Shown here piece by piece: positions 41,942-49,774 of a stretch of 51,182 nucleotides of DNA. The stretch is from DASVAL01 sp035649575 (GTDB taxonomy: Bacteria; Planctomycetota; UBA1135; UBA2386): assembly GCA_035649575.1 (NCBI GenBank), contig DASRJH010000144.1, positions 1 to 51,182 of the forward strand, given 5' to 3'. The number at the start of each line of letters is the position of its first letter. Position 1 is the stretch's first letter. The notes under the pieces were generated by a model, which was not told the origin of the DNA, searched no databases, and saw only the letters and a list, made by a program, of their open reading frames with translations. The position numbers and the translations under genes were made by a program.

Positions 41942-43051
41942 TCACGGCAACGCGGCGAGCACGCGTGCGACGTCTTCGCTCGTCGTCTCTGGCCCCGGGC
42001 TCAGCCGCACCGTGCCGCCCTTCTGCGTGCCCAGGTGCGCATGCAACCACGGCGCGCAGTGGAAACCGGTGCGCACATGGATGTCGGCGCTGTCGAACAA
42101 CGCGCCGAGCTCTGCCGGATCGTAGCCGCTGTGCACGAAACTCAGGATCGGCACCCTGGGTCCGGCTGCCGGCGACAAGAGACGCACGCCGGGCTTGCGC
42201 CGCAGTCCTTCGCGCAGCTCGTCGACGCGCGCGAGACCATGCGCGAGCAACCGCGCGGGCTCCTGTTCCCGCACCCAGCGCAGCGCGGCACCGAGACCGA
42301 AGATTCCGGGCGTGTTCGGCGTGCCGGCTTCGAAGGCCTGAGGCCACGCGCGCGGATGTTCTTCGAGTGCTCTGCTGCTGCCCGTGCCACCTTGCTTCTG
42401 CGGCGCCAGTTCGAGCCCCGTTACGGCGACGAAGCCGATGCCCGGTGGTCCGTGCAGCGCCTTGTGCCCGCTGCCGACGACGACGTCGGCCCCGACGCGC
42501 AGGTCCACGAGGCCGGCCGTCTGGCTCGCGTCGAGCAGCGTGTGGCAATCGTATTGCCGCGCGAGCCCGCACAGCGCCGCGGCCTCGTTGCACGTGCCCG
42601 TCACGTTGCTCGCGTGCGTGAACACGAACAGACGCGGCCGCGCGGTGGCCATGGCCGTGGCGGCGTCATCGAGACGCAGGCCGCCGCCCGGCAACGGCTC
42701 GAGCACGTGCACACGCAGCGACCGCTCGCGCTCGAGGACGCGCAGCGGACGCACGACGGAACTGTGTTCGAACGCGGTCGTGAGCACGGTGTCGCCGGGC
42801 CGCAGCAGCGCGCGCAACGCGAGGTTCAAGCCTTCCGTCGCGCCCGAGCAGAACGCGATGCGATCGCCGGGCAGGCCGACCAGATCGCCGAGCATCTGGC
42901 GCGTGCTCGCGACTTCCTGGGCCGCCGTGCGGCAGCGCGAGCTGTCACCACGCGCTTCGCTGACGCCGACCTCGCGAAACCAACGTTGCACGGCGTCGAG
43001 CACCGGCCCCGGTTTCGGGTAGCTCGTGGCTGCGTGGTCGAGGTAGATCAT
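41942..43051 (-). CDS. Class V aminotransferase, cysteine desulfurase-like
   Basis: 369 residues. The N-terminus IYLDHAATSYPKP is the NifS/SufS signature. SGATEGLN (69-76) binds the PLP phosphate, and HKALHGPPG holds the Schiff-base Lys197. RTGFHCAPWLH with Cys332 sits where SufS-type enzymes carry the persulfide cysteine. The expected reaction is removal of sulfur from cysteine as enzyme persulfide. ATG 43051 is chosen over 43090, which would overlap the upstream E1-like gene and adds residues before the family's usual start. It lies in a minus-strand set with an E1-like protein and a ferredoxin. No SufE, IscU or scaffold gene is nearby. Confidence 0.88.
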   Translation of the reverse strand: MIYLDHAATSYPKPGPVLDAVQRWFREVGVSEARGDSSRCRTAAQEVASTRQMLGDLVGLPGDRIAFCSGATEGLNLALRALLRPGDTVLTTAFEHSSVVRPLRVLERERSLRVHVLEPLPGGGLRLDDAATAMATARPRLFVFTHASNVTGTCNEAAALCGLARQYDCHTLLDASQTAGLVDLRVGADVVVGSGHKALHGPPGIGFVAVTGLELAPQKQGGTGSSRALEEHPRAWPQAFEAGTPNTPGIFGLGAALRWVREQEPARLLAHGLARVDELREGLRRKPGVRLLSPAAGPRVPILSFVHSGYDPAELGALFDSADIHVRTGFHCAPWLHAHLGTQKGGTVRLSPGPETTSEDVARVLAALP

Positions 43052-43071
43052 GCGGAGGCGATCCTGCGCCG

Positions 43072-44088
43072 TCAGCTTATGCCGATCCACCGATCGTAGA
43101 GAGCCCGGGCTCGCAGCGGATCGGTGACCCCGAACAGCAGCGTCCTGCCACCCGCGAACACGCTGAAACGGCAGCCGTCGGCCGAGAAACGCAGCAGGTG
43201 CTGCGTGCGCTCGAGGTCCGCCACGGAGCCGGCCAGTCGCCGCGCGAGCACTTCGAGATCGAGCGCCACGGTGCGGGGCGGGTCGACCTGCACCGCATCA
43301 CGCCCGCACAGCGTGACGGCCGACGGCGGCGGAGCAACGAGCGCGTCGAAACGGCGGTGCTGGCAGACGGGGCAGTCGGCCGCCGGCTGGGCGCGCAGCG
43401 ACAACACCGTGTAGCTGCCGCGAAAGACGTCACACGTGAAGACGCCTGCGGTCGAGGGCAGGCCGCCGACCAGCAGCTTCAGCGCTTCGGCGACCTGGAA
43501 GGCCGCAACGGCGGCGATCGTCGGCGCCAGGATGCCGGCCGTCTCGCAGTTCGCGACGTCGGCCGTCTCGGGTGGGGCGGGCCAGAGGCATCGCAAGCAC
43601 GGCCCGCCCGGCTGTACCACCATCGCAGCGCCTTCGGTGCCGACCGCACCCGCGTAGATCCACGGGATCCGTTGCTCGGCGCACCAGTCGTTGAGCAGGT
43701 AGCGGGTCGGAAAGTTGTCCGTGCCGTCGAGTACGACGTCGGGCGCCCGCGGCAGGTTGCGCAGGAAGCTCGCCGAGCAGTCCGCGACGTGCGCGGTCAC
43801 CTTGCACTCGCGGTTGACTTCGGACAGGCGCGCAGCGGCGGCCACGGCCTTGGGGGCTCCTGCGGCGGCGTCCGCTTCCGTGTAGAGCACCTGGCGCTGC
43901 AGGTTGCTCCACTCGACGATGTCGCGGTCCACGAGCCAGAGCTCGCCAACTCCAGCGCGCGCAAGAGCATCTGCCGTATGAGTGCCCAGGGCTCCGCAAC
44001 CGACGACGAGCACGCGCGCGGCTGCGATGCGGGCCTGTCCCGTGACCCCGACCCCGAGCACGCGCTCCTGGCGACTGTAGCGGCTCAC
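43072..44088 (-). CDS. E1-like adenylyltransferase (ThiF/MoeB/HesA family)
   Basis: 338 residues. RYSRQERVLGVGVTGQARIA opens the family, and VLVVGCGALGTHTADALARAG (25-45) is the nucleotide-binding loop. The DGTDNFPTRYLLND stretch (121-134) and Arg/Gln residues at SNLQRQ match the catalytic site. CxxC pairs (C164/C167 and C239/C242) should bind zinc, and C181 (NCETAGILAP) is at the position of the thioester/persulfide Cys. The C-terminal ~80 residues, beginning TLCGRDAVQV, are the small tail found on many ThiF-type proteins. It would adenylate the C-terminal Gly of a ThiS/MoaD-type sulfur carrier; no carrier gene is in the window. It is 20 nt upstream of the desulfurase start. Confidence 0.92.
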   Translation of the reverse strand: MSRYSRQERVLGVGVTGQARIAAARVLVVGCGALGTHTADALARAGVGELWLVDRDIVEWSNLQRQVLYTEADAAAGAPKAVAAAARLSEVNRECKVTAHVADCSASFLRNLPRAPDVVLDGTDNFPTRYLLNDWCAEQRIPWIYAGAVGTEGAAMVVQPGGPCLRCLWPAPPETADVANCETAGILAPTIAAVAAFQVAEALKLLVGGLPSTAGVFTCDVFRGSYTVLSLRAQPAADCPVCQHRRFDALVAPPPSAVTLCGRDAVQVDPPRTVALDLEVLARRLAGSVADLERTQHLLRFSADGCRFSVFAGGRTLLFGVTDPLRARALYDRWIGIS

Positions 44089-44124
44089 GGGTCGCGTGCG
44101 ATCATGCGCACGATCGGACGGAAA

Positions 44125-44373
44125 CTACTTTGGATTGCTGAAGTAGGCGGCATTCGTCTGCACGAAGTTCCCCCACTCGGCCGGAACGTCTTCGGCAGCA
44201 AAGATCGCGCTCACCGGGCAGGCATCAACACACAACGTGCAGTCGATGCAGTCGTTCGGATTGATGTAGAGCTGCGGATCGGTGTCCTTGCCGTGGATGC
44301 AATCCACGGGGCAGACATCCACGCAGGACTTGTCCTTCACCGTGATGCAGGGTTGCGTGATGACGTGCGTCAT
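44125..44373 (-). CDS. fdxA: 7Fe ferredoxin (3Fe-4S plus 4Fe-4S)
   Basis: 82 residues. The clusters are clear: PCITVKDKSCVDVCPVDCIH for the first and DCIDCTLCVDACPVSAI for the second. The Cys spacing (C-x7-C-x3-C-P-V-D-C, then C-x2-C-x2-C-x3-CP) is that of seven-iron FdxA-type ferredoxins. A short electron carrier with the usual length. ATG 44373 begins the conserved MTHVITQPC; the longer open frame upstream has no family support. TAGGCT (44381-44386) is 7 nt upstream. It follows tRNA-Leu and is followed by the E1-like gene, whose product may not depend on it. Confidence 0.93.
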   Translation of the reverse strand: MTHVITQPCITVKDKSCVDVCPVDCIHGKDTDPQLYINPNDCIDCTLCVDACPVSAIFAAEDVPAEWGNFVQTNAAYFSNPK

Positions 44374-44380
44374 GGGACGA

Positions 44381-44408
44381 AGCCTAGCCGCCAGTTGACC
44401 GGTTGCCA
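44381..44408 (-). promoter_or_regulatory. Candidate promoter of the ferredoxin gene
   Basis: On the minus strand TGGCAA (44408-44403), a 16-nt spacer and TAGGCT (44386-44381) precede ATG 44373 by 7 nt. Each hexamer matches the consensus only at about half its positions. If right, the mRNA has almost no leader. Confidence 0.35.
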
Positions 44409-44548
44409 GGGGGTCGAAGCGGCGTAGCACGAGGTTACGCGCGTCACGGCGCGGAAGGGGCGCGGTACGGACAAGACAGGGCTTGAAAGTTGCGCCGCTG
44501 CCTGCCTCGACGGCCTGCTGGCTGCCTCGAGACTCCGGCAGATTGGCA

Positions 44549-44568
44549 CGTCGGGTGTACTCCCGACG
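44549..44568 (-). terminator. Stem-loop just after tRNA-Leu
   Basis: On the minus strand CGTCGGG (44568-44562) and CCCGACG (44555-44549) form a perfect 7-bp stem with a 6-nt loop, 13 nt after the tRNA 3' end. No U-run follows, so it may be a terminator core or a processing/stability hairpin. Confidence 0.4.
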
Positions 44569-44581
44569 CGGTTCGGCATTC

Positions 44582-44668
44582 TGGTGCGAGAGCAGGGACT
44601 TGAACCCTGAAGAGCTTGCGCTCGCGGGCATCTAAAACCCGTGCGTCTGCCAGTTCCGCCACTCTCGC
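44582..44668 (-). tRNA. tRNA-Leu (anticodon UAG)
   Basis: A full long-variable-arm cloverleaf: acceptor GCGAGAG with CTCTCGC, anticodon stem CGGGT/GCCCG (one T-G pair) around TTTAGAT, so anticodon TAG. The variable arm GAGC-GCAA-GCTC is typical of tRNA-Leu. The T arm is CAGGG-TTCAAGT-CCCTG and the 3' CCA is encoded (44584-44582). Confidence 0.95.
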
Positions 44669-44818
44669 GTGAGCTTGCAGGCTAGCGGCATGGTAGAAAC
44701 CCGCAAGCCCAGTTTGATACAGAATGCCGGCTGACCTCCGACGCCGGCGCCTTCGGTCCGATGACAGCTGGGTGTGGTCCTTCGCGGTTGGGCCGCGCCA
44801 GCAACCATGCTCAGCAAC

Positions 44819-47080
44819 ATGAACCAGGCTACACGTCCTCGGGGATCCGGTGCGTTCGTGCTCGCCGTCTTGGCAGTGCTCTGGGCGAGCTGTGACTCGT
44901 TCGGGTTCGGAGGCTCGGAGTCGTCCGTGATTCCACCTGGGCCAGGAGCGCCGGGCAACCCGCTCGAGATCGGGCTCGACTTCTCGGTGAAGAACGATTC
45001 TCCGTTTGCTCGGACCGAGACGATCTTCGCTTCGGTGCCGTTTCCTCAGAGCGCTTATCCGAGTCTGCAGAACCTCGTCGTCAGCGGTCATGAAACCTCC
45101 TGGCTGCCCCTGCAATACTGGGCCGACGGCACGGTGAAGGTGGCGCAGGCGCAGTTCACCGACACGCTGTCGCCCGGAGAGAGCAAGACCTACACGGTCG
45201 TGCGCGACGAACCGGCCCTTACGGGCCCGTTCATGCGCAATCCGTGGGTCAGCGAGGTGGCGACGAACCTCGAGTTCGGCGCCGAAGTGCTCGACACCTT
45301 CTACGTGCCGTATCGGGGTCTTGCCGGCGGTATCCCAACCGTCCTGCAGTCGACGCCGTTCGCGCAGACGACCTTGTGGCGCACCTACCACAACCCGGTG
45401 GGGCAGCCCGGCATCGGCCGTGACTACCTGACCTCGACGTTCTACTTGACCGAGTACCGCGACATGCCGTTCATGGTCGTCGACTGGATCCTCGGGAACG
45501 ACTACCTCGGCGCCGACACGGTGCCGCCGGGCAACACGGATCCGAACCTGCGTCCGCTCGGCACGGTCGACGTGCGCATGGCGAAGTTCTTGTGCCGCGG
45601 TGCCACCGAAGTCCTCGCGTATCGACCCGGTGAGGAGCAGATCGGGCCGGCTCAGCAACTGCCCGACGGGTTCGTGGCGTTCCCGGTCATGCAAGACACC
45701 TTCCTCGCGGATGCGCAGATGCGCCGCTACCGGTTCCTGCTGCGTTTCGTGCCTCCGAGTGCGAACCCCGGCGAAGTCGTGCACTGGCACGAGACGGCCA
45801 CCGCGATGCTGCAGGAGCCCATGCATGCGCTCGCCTCGCAGCGCGCCTGGCAGGATACCGCCGCGGCAGGACTGCTCGGTGGGCCGATCGAAGGACCGCC
45901 GGACGGCTATGCCCGGGCCGAAGCGGAGTATCAGGGCTGGCTCGGCAGCAACACGTTCGGCACGTGGGGCAGTCATGGCGACATTCAAGCGACGGCCACC
46001 ACGGGGACGCCGCGCAACCACCCGCTGAGCCCCGAACTGGCCCACGCGATCCAAGGCCAGAACCACAGATTGCTGCGCAAGCTCGAACAGATGGCCTGGG
46101 CGCAGGCGATGCGGCCCTACCACCTCTGGCAGCTGCAGGTCCCGGACGAGCAGAACATCCTGCTCTATACCGGCACGCCGCTGCTCACGGTCCCGGGCGA
46201 GTCGTTGGGCCGGCGCTACCTCTACGAGAACGATCCGTGGCCGCAGTATCGGTCGCTCGCCGCCGGCGAGTCGCCCGGACATGGCTGGGGTTCCTACGAC
46301 CACGAACACTGGAGCTGCGACCTGCTGTTCGACTACTGGACGATCAGCGGCGACGCCTGGGCGAAGGAAGAGCTGCGGCAGCTCGGTCAGAGTCTCAAGG
46401 GACTCATGCGGCTCAGGTACTACTACACAGCCTACGTGTTGTCGGCGCGCGCCGAGGGTTGGTGCATGCAGGGGTTCGCCCAGGTCTACCAGGCGACTCA
46501 CGATGTCTCGCTCAAGGAGTATGCGATGCGACGCGCGACCGAGATCGTCGACGTGCAACGCCACAAGTATCATCCGAGCCGCGCCTTGGCGTGGCAGTCC
46601 AACTACCCGAGCACGCATTATCCGCTCGACAACGAGTTCTTCATGCCGTGGCAGCATGGAGCCGTGCTCTATGGGTATCTCGGTGCGTATCGGAGCTTCA
46701 ACGAGCCGTTGCTGCTGCAGATCGCGAGCGACGTAGTCGACACGGTTGCCTACTCGTGGCTGACCAACGTGCAGACCACGGAGTTCGGTTTCGTGCCGGC
46801 AGGGCTGCGCTACTACGTGCCCGCTACCTACAACGGTGTGGAGATTCCGGCGAACTACTGGGATGCGCCGCCGATCGGCATCGCATGGGGCGGGCTGCCG
46901 CTCACCGGCGTGCACACCTTCCTCACGGGCGGCCTGCATCACCTCGCCGCTCTCACGACCAGCTCGAGCCTGCGCGATCGGGCTCTGTACTACGGCGGGT
47001 GGCTGCTCGGCGACATGTGGGACAACGATCGCTGGAACAAGTGGAACTACTGTCTGCCGCTCGTCTACTCGCAGCAATAG
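44819..47080 (+). CDS. Secreted lipoprotein resembling YetA/PcRGLX-type polysaccharide-active enzymes
   Basis: 753 residues from ATG 44819. The N-terminus (VLAVLAVLWASC) is a lipoprotein signal with lipobox Cys at about residue 25. Residues ~45-130 look like the beta-barrel N-domain of the PcRGLX/YetA family: IFASVPFPQSAYPSLQNLVV, then LPLQYWADGTVKVAQAQF. The central and C-terminal parts are alpha/alpha-toroid-like, with conserved aromatic/His patches (YDHEHWSCDLLFDYW, DNEFFMPWQHGAVLYGYLG). Enzymes of this kind act on acidic or deoxy-sugar polysaccharides. The family guess is moderate: catalytic residues cannot be assigned by eye. It stands alone, divergent from tRNA-Leu. Confidence 0.6.
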   Translation: MNQATRPRGSGAFVLAVLAVLWASCDSFGFGGSESSVIPPGPGAPGNPLEIGLDFSVKNDSPFARTETIFASVPFPQSAYPSLQNLVVSGHETSWLPLQYWADGTVKVAQAQFTDTLSPGESKTYTVVRDEPALTGPFMRNPWVSEVATNLEFGAEVLDTFYVPYRGLAGGIPTVLQSTPFAQTTLWRTYHNPVGQPGIGRDYLTSTFYLTEYRDMPFMVVDWILGNDYLGADTVPPGNTDPNLRPLGTVDVRMAKFLCRGATEVLAYRPGEEQIGPAQQLPDGFVAFPVMQDTFLADAQMRRYRFLLRFVPPSANPGEVVHWHETATAMLQEPMHALASQRAWQDTAAAGLLGGPIEGPPDGYARAEAEYQGWLGSNTFGTWGSHGDIQATATTGTPRNHPLSPELAHAIQGQNHRLLRKLEQMAWAQAMRPYHLWQLQVPDEQNILLYTGTPLLTVPGESLGRRYLYENDPWPQYRSLAAGESPGHGWGSYDHEHWSCDLLFDYWTISGDAWAKEELRQLGQSLKGLMRLRYYYTAYVLSARAEGWCMQGFAQVYQATHDVSLKEYAMRRATEIVDVQRHKYHPSRALAWQSNYPSTHYPLDNEFFMPWQHGAVLYGYLGAYRSFNEPLLLQIASDVVDTVAYSWLTNVQTTEFGFVPAGLRYYVPATYNGVEIPANYWDAPPIGIAWGGLPLTGVHTFLTGGLHHLAALTTSSSLRDRALYYGGWLLGDMWDNDRWNKWNYCLPLVYSQQ

Positions 47081-47098
47081 CAGAGGTTCCCAGCAGCA

Positions 47099-47716
47099 TC
47101 ACACGGCCGGCCACGTCACGGTGCGCCCGCAGCGACACGGGTACTCGCCGCTCGGCACCACGTGGGCAACCGCCTTCTGGACCACCTCGCCGCAGCGACA
47201 AACGAGTCCCTGCAAGCGGGCCGGGTTGCCGAAGACGAGCGCGTTCGCGGGAACGTCGGCCGCGACGACGCTGCCCATGCCGATCATGCAGAAGGCGCCG
47301 AGCTCGACGCCGGGCCCGATCGTGCAGTTGGCCCCGATCGAAGCACCGCGCAGCACGCGCGTCCGCAGCGTCGCCTGCGTCGGAGCGCTCGTGCGCAAGG
47401 CGCGCAAGTCGGGGTCGGTGGCGCGCGGCATCCGTTCGTTCGTGAACACCGTGTGTGCCGCGACCATCACGCCGTCTTCGATCGTGACGCCGGCACAGAC
47501 GTAGACACAGGCGTTGAGCTTGACGAGATCGCCGATGCAGACGTCGTAGGCAATGTAGGTCTTCTCGCCGACGATGCAGTCGCGTCCCAGACGCGCACCG
47601 CGGCGGATGTGGACTCCGTCCCAGACCGAGGTGCCCGCTCCGATCTGCACGTCGGTTTCGACGATCGCAGTCGGGTGAACGTTCGCGGCGCGCTTTGCCT
47701 GGCTCATCGCCGCCAT
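47099..47716 (-). CDS. Left-handed beta-helix acetyltransferase, WlbB-like
   Basis: 205 residues. Hexapeptide repeats fill most of it (HPTAIVETDVQIGAGTSVWD, VHIRRGARLGRDCIVG, GASIGANCTIGPGVELGAFC), forming the trimeric acyltransferase fold. KTYIAYDV and HTVFTNERMPRA resemble the UDP-sugar N-acetyltransferases WlbB/WbpD, which acetylate the 3-amino group of UDP-diaminouronic acid. An extra C-terminal tail has CRCG twice, a probable zinc ribbon. GAGG lies 5 nt before ATG 47716. Its upstream neighbour, 43 nt away, is a Gfo/Idh/MocA oxidoreductase, the enzyme type that precedes WlbB in that pathway. The sugar substrate is inferred. Confidence 0.82.
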   Translation of the reverse strand: MAAMSQAKRAANVHPTAIVETDVQIGAGTSVWDGVHIRRGARLGRDCIVGEKTYIAYDVCIGDLVKLNACVYVCAGVTIEDGVMVAAHTVFTNERMPRATDPDLRALRTSAPTQATLRTRVLRGASIGANCTIGPGVELGAFCMIGMGSVVAADVPANALVFGNPARLQGLVCRCGEVVQKAVAHVVPSGEYPCRCGRTVTWPAV

Positions 47717-47759
47717 TGTGCCTCAGGCACCGGGAATCTTCGCGTGCGCCGTGGGCGGC

Positions 47760-48770
47760 TCACAACAGTTCGCTGTCGGGTATCGCGATCCAGCGCTCTT
47801 CGGCTGCGGCGCGGTAGGCGCAGGCCACGGCCACGACCGACGCGATCGCGTCCTCGTCGCCCGTGACGGCGGCCTCCTGGCCTCTGATGCTGGCCGCGAA
47901 GTTCGCGAGCTGCGCCGCAAACGCAGTCACCTTGTCGTAGCCCTGGCCGAAGACCTGCCAGGGTCCCGAAACCTGTTTCCAGCGCGACTGCTGCCAACCG
48001 ATCTCGATCGTGCCGCGAGTGCCGTGGATGCGCACGTAGGCCGGCGTCTCCTTGTGCACGCTCCAGGACAGATCGATCGAACCGAGTGCGCCGCTGCGGC
48101 TCGTGAACAGGATGCGCGCCGTGTCCTCGACTTCGACCGGCTGCACGCGACGGCCGAACTGCGCCTGCAAGCGCGCGATGGGGCCCAGCAGGAAGCGCGC
48201 GAGGTCGGCGCTGTGGCAGCCATTGTCGACCAACACGCCGCCGCCGCTTTCTGCCGCGCGTGCGTTCCAGCGCCGCGTCATGTCGACATGAGAGCAGAAG
48301 ACGTTCTCGTAGAGCACGATCTCGCCGCAGCGTCCTTCGTCGAGCAGCGCGCGTGCGGCCACGACGTCCGCCGTGTAGCGGAACTTGCTGCCGAGCATCA
48401 GGCGGCGGCCGGCCCGGCGCGCGGCCGCCAGCATTCTCTGGGCAGCTTCGACCGTCGGGGCCAGCGGCTTCTCGCAGAGCACGTGCAAACCGCGCTGCAG
48501 CAGTCCCGTACACAGTTCTTCGTGCCGATCTGGCGGCGTCAGCACGAGTGCTGCCCCGAGCGGCAGGCCCGCGCGCGCGAGCTCGTCGACGGTCGCGAAG
48601 GGGCGCACGAGTTGGTCTGCGACGAGGCCTTCACGAGACGATGACACGGGGTCGACCGCGGCCAGCAGGCGCAGAGCCGGCACGCGCTGCAACGCCTGCA
48701 CGTAGGCCTTTGCGATCGACCCGCAGCCGACGATGGCGATCGGCAGCGGTTCCGCGCGCTGTTCACGCAT
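47760..48770 (-). CDS. Gfo/Idh/MocA-family NAD(P)-dependent sugar oxidoreductase
   Basis: 336 residues. PIAIVGCGSIAKAYVQAL (11-27) is the Rossmann dinucleotide loop, CEKPLA (99-104) is the family's catalytic EKP motif, and the C-terminal substrate domain starts near 125, including GGGVLVDNGCHSADLARFLL with the conserved His/Asp of the active site. These enzymes oxidise or rearrange sugars and cyclitols. With the WlbB-like gene downstream it may act on a UDP-sugar for surface glycan (inference). Only one base separates its ATG from the stop of the membrane-protein gene upstream, so the three genes are probably one operon. Confidence 0.9.
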   Translation of the reverse strand: MREQRAEPLPIAIVGCGSIAKAYVQALQRVPALRLLAAVDPVSSSREGLVADQLVRPFATVDELARAGLPLGAALVLTPPDRHEELCTGLLQRGLHVLCEKPLAPTVEAAQRMLAAARRAGRRLMLGSKFRYTADVVAARALLDEGRCGEIVLYENVFCSHVDMTRRWNARAAESGGGVLVDNGCHSADLARFLLGPIARLQAQFGRRVQPVEVEDTARILFTSRSGALGSIDLSWSVHKETPAYVRIHGTRGTIEIGWQQSRWKQVSGPWQVFGQGYDKVTAFAAQLANFAASIRGQEAAVTGDEDAIASVVAVACAYRAAAEERWIAIPDSELL

Positions 48771-48771
48771 G

Positions 48772-49488
48772 CTACCCGGGGCCGGGCTGCTGGTTGATGC
48801 GCACCGCGACGACGCTGAGCAGGTCGTTCACGCTCTGCTCGATGCGGTTCACGCCGGCCACGTTGTCGAGCACGATGGCCTTCTTCGACGTCGCCGGCTG
48901 GAAGATCAGGCGCCCACTGCGCATCAGCAGATACTCGACGACGTCGTTGATCTCCTTGTTCATCTCGAGCCCTTCCGTCGACCAGCGCTGGATGTCGCCG
49001 AGGTAGCCGTGATGGTGCAGGATCTCGCGCGCGTTGACCTCATAGTAGTTGAAGCGGCTGTTGATGAAGACCAGCGCGAGCAGGAAGCCGAGGCCGGCGC
49101 TCATGAAGCCGAAGAAGGCCGAGTTGACCTGGATGTCGATGCTGCCGAACACCTTGCCGAGGTAACCCGTGATGTCCGCCTTGTTGTCGAGCCACAACAC
49201 GAGCAGCACGATCGCGATGGCAGAGACGACGATCGTGATCGACTTGATGCGCGAGAAGTCGAACGAGAACACGAGCAGGTTCAACCACAGCACGAGCATG
49301 AACGTATTGCCGAGTATCGTCGGGCCCGTCGGTCCGACGATGCCGAGCCACGACAGCAGGAAGAAGACCGTCGACGCGACGAACGTCGGGTAGAGAAAGA
49401 CGATCTTCGGCCACGGCCGGATGATGACGTTCTCGGGCGTGCGGTCGGCGACGGCCGAGGGGGCGGGGGTCGGTGCGGTCGATGTCAT
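48772..49488 (-). CDS. Four-helix membrane protein, function unknown
   Basis: 238 residues. An extended Pro/Thr N-terminus precedes four membrane helices: ~27-50 (KIVFLYPTFVASTVFFLLSW), ~58-77 (LGNTFMLVLWLNLLVFSF), ~82-100 and ~123-144 (SAFFGFMSAGLGFLLALVFI). The C-terminal ~90 residues are soluble with a mixed alpha/beta look (NAREILHHHGYLGDIQRWST, VEYLLMRSGRLIFQP). I do not recognise the family. It heads the minus-strand operon with the sugar oxidoreductase and acetyltransferase, so it could serve glycan export or sensing, but that is only context. Confidence 0.72.
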   Translation of the reverse strand: MTSTAPTPAPSAVADRTPENVIIRPWPKIVFLYPTFVASTVFFLLSWLGIVGPTGPTILGNTFMLVLWLNLLVFSFDFSRIKSITIVVSAIAIVLLVLWLDNKADITGYLGKVFGSIDIQVNSAFFGFMSAGLGFLLALVFINSRFNYYEVNAREILHHHGYLGDIQRWSTEGLEMNKEINDVVEYLLMRSGRLIFQPATSKKAIVLDNVAGVNRIEQSVNDLLSVVAVRINQQPGPG

Positions 49489-49774
49489 GGCGTCAACAGC
49501 TCTCGTCGGATGGGTACGTGCGGTCAGGCACCGCGATCTGCCACATTGCTACGGGACTCGCACCCGAGGATTGTGGAGATCCTCGTGGGCCGGCGCCAGT
49601 GATTGCTGGTTCCCGGTGGGTTGGCGCGGGTTTCTGGCGGCCGGGCCGCGCGGTCGGCGTCTTGCTGGGCACGTTCGCCTCACGTTGTCGTGCCGTTCCT
49701 GCTCGTTCTGCTCGCCATCAGCGGATGCCTGCAGCGCAACCGGGCGCGCGACGCGCCGTTGCTGGTCGCGGCCG

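Noticed and set aside
44374..44581. Upstream extension of the ferredoxin frame to 44631
   Set aside because: It would run through tRNA-Leu and adds no family-like sequence; the ATG at 44373 begins the conserved N-terminus.
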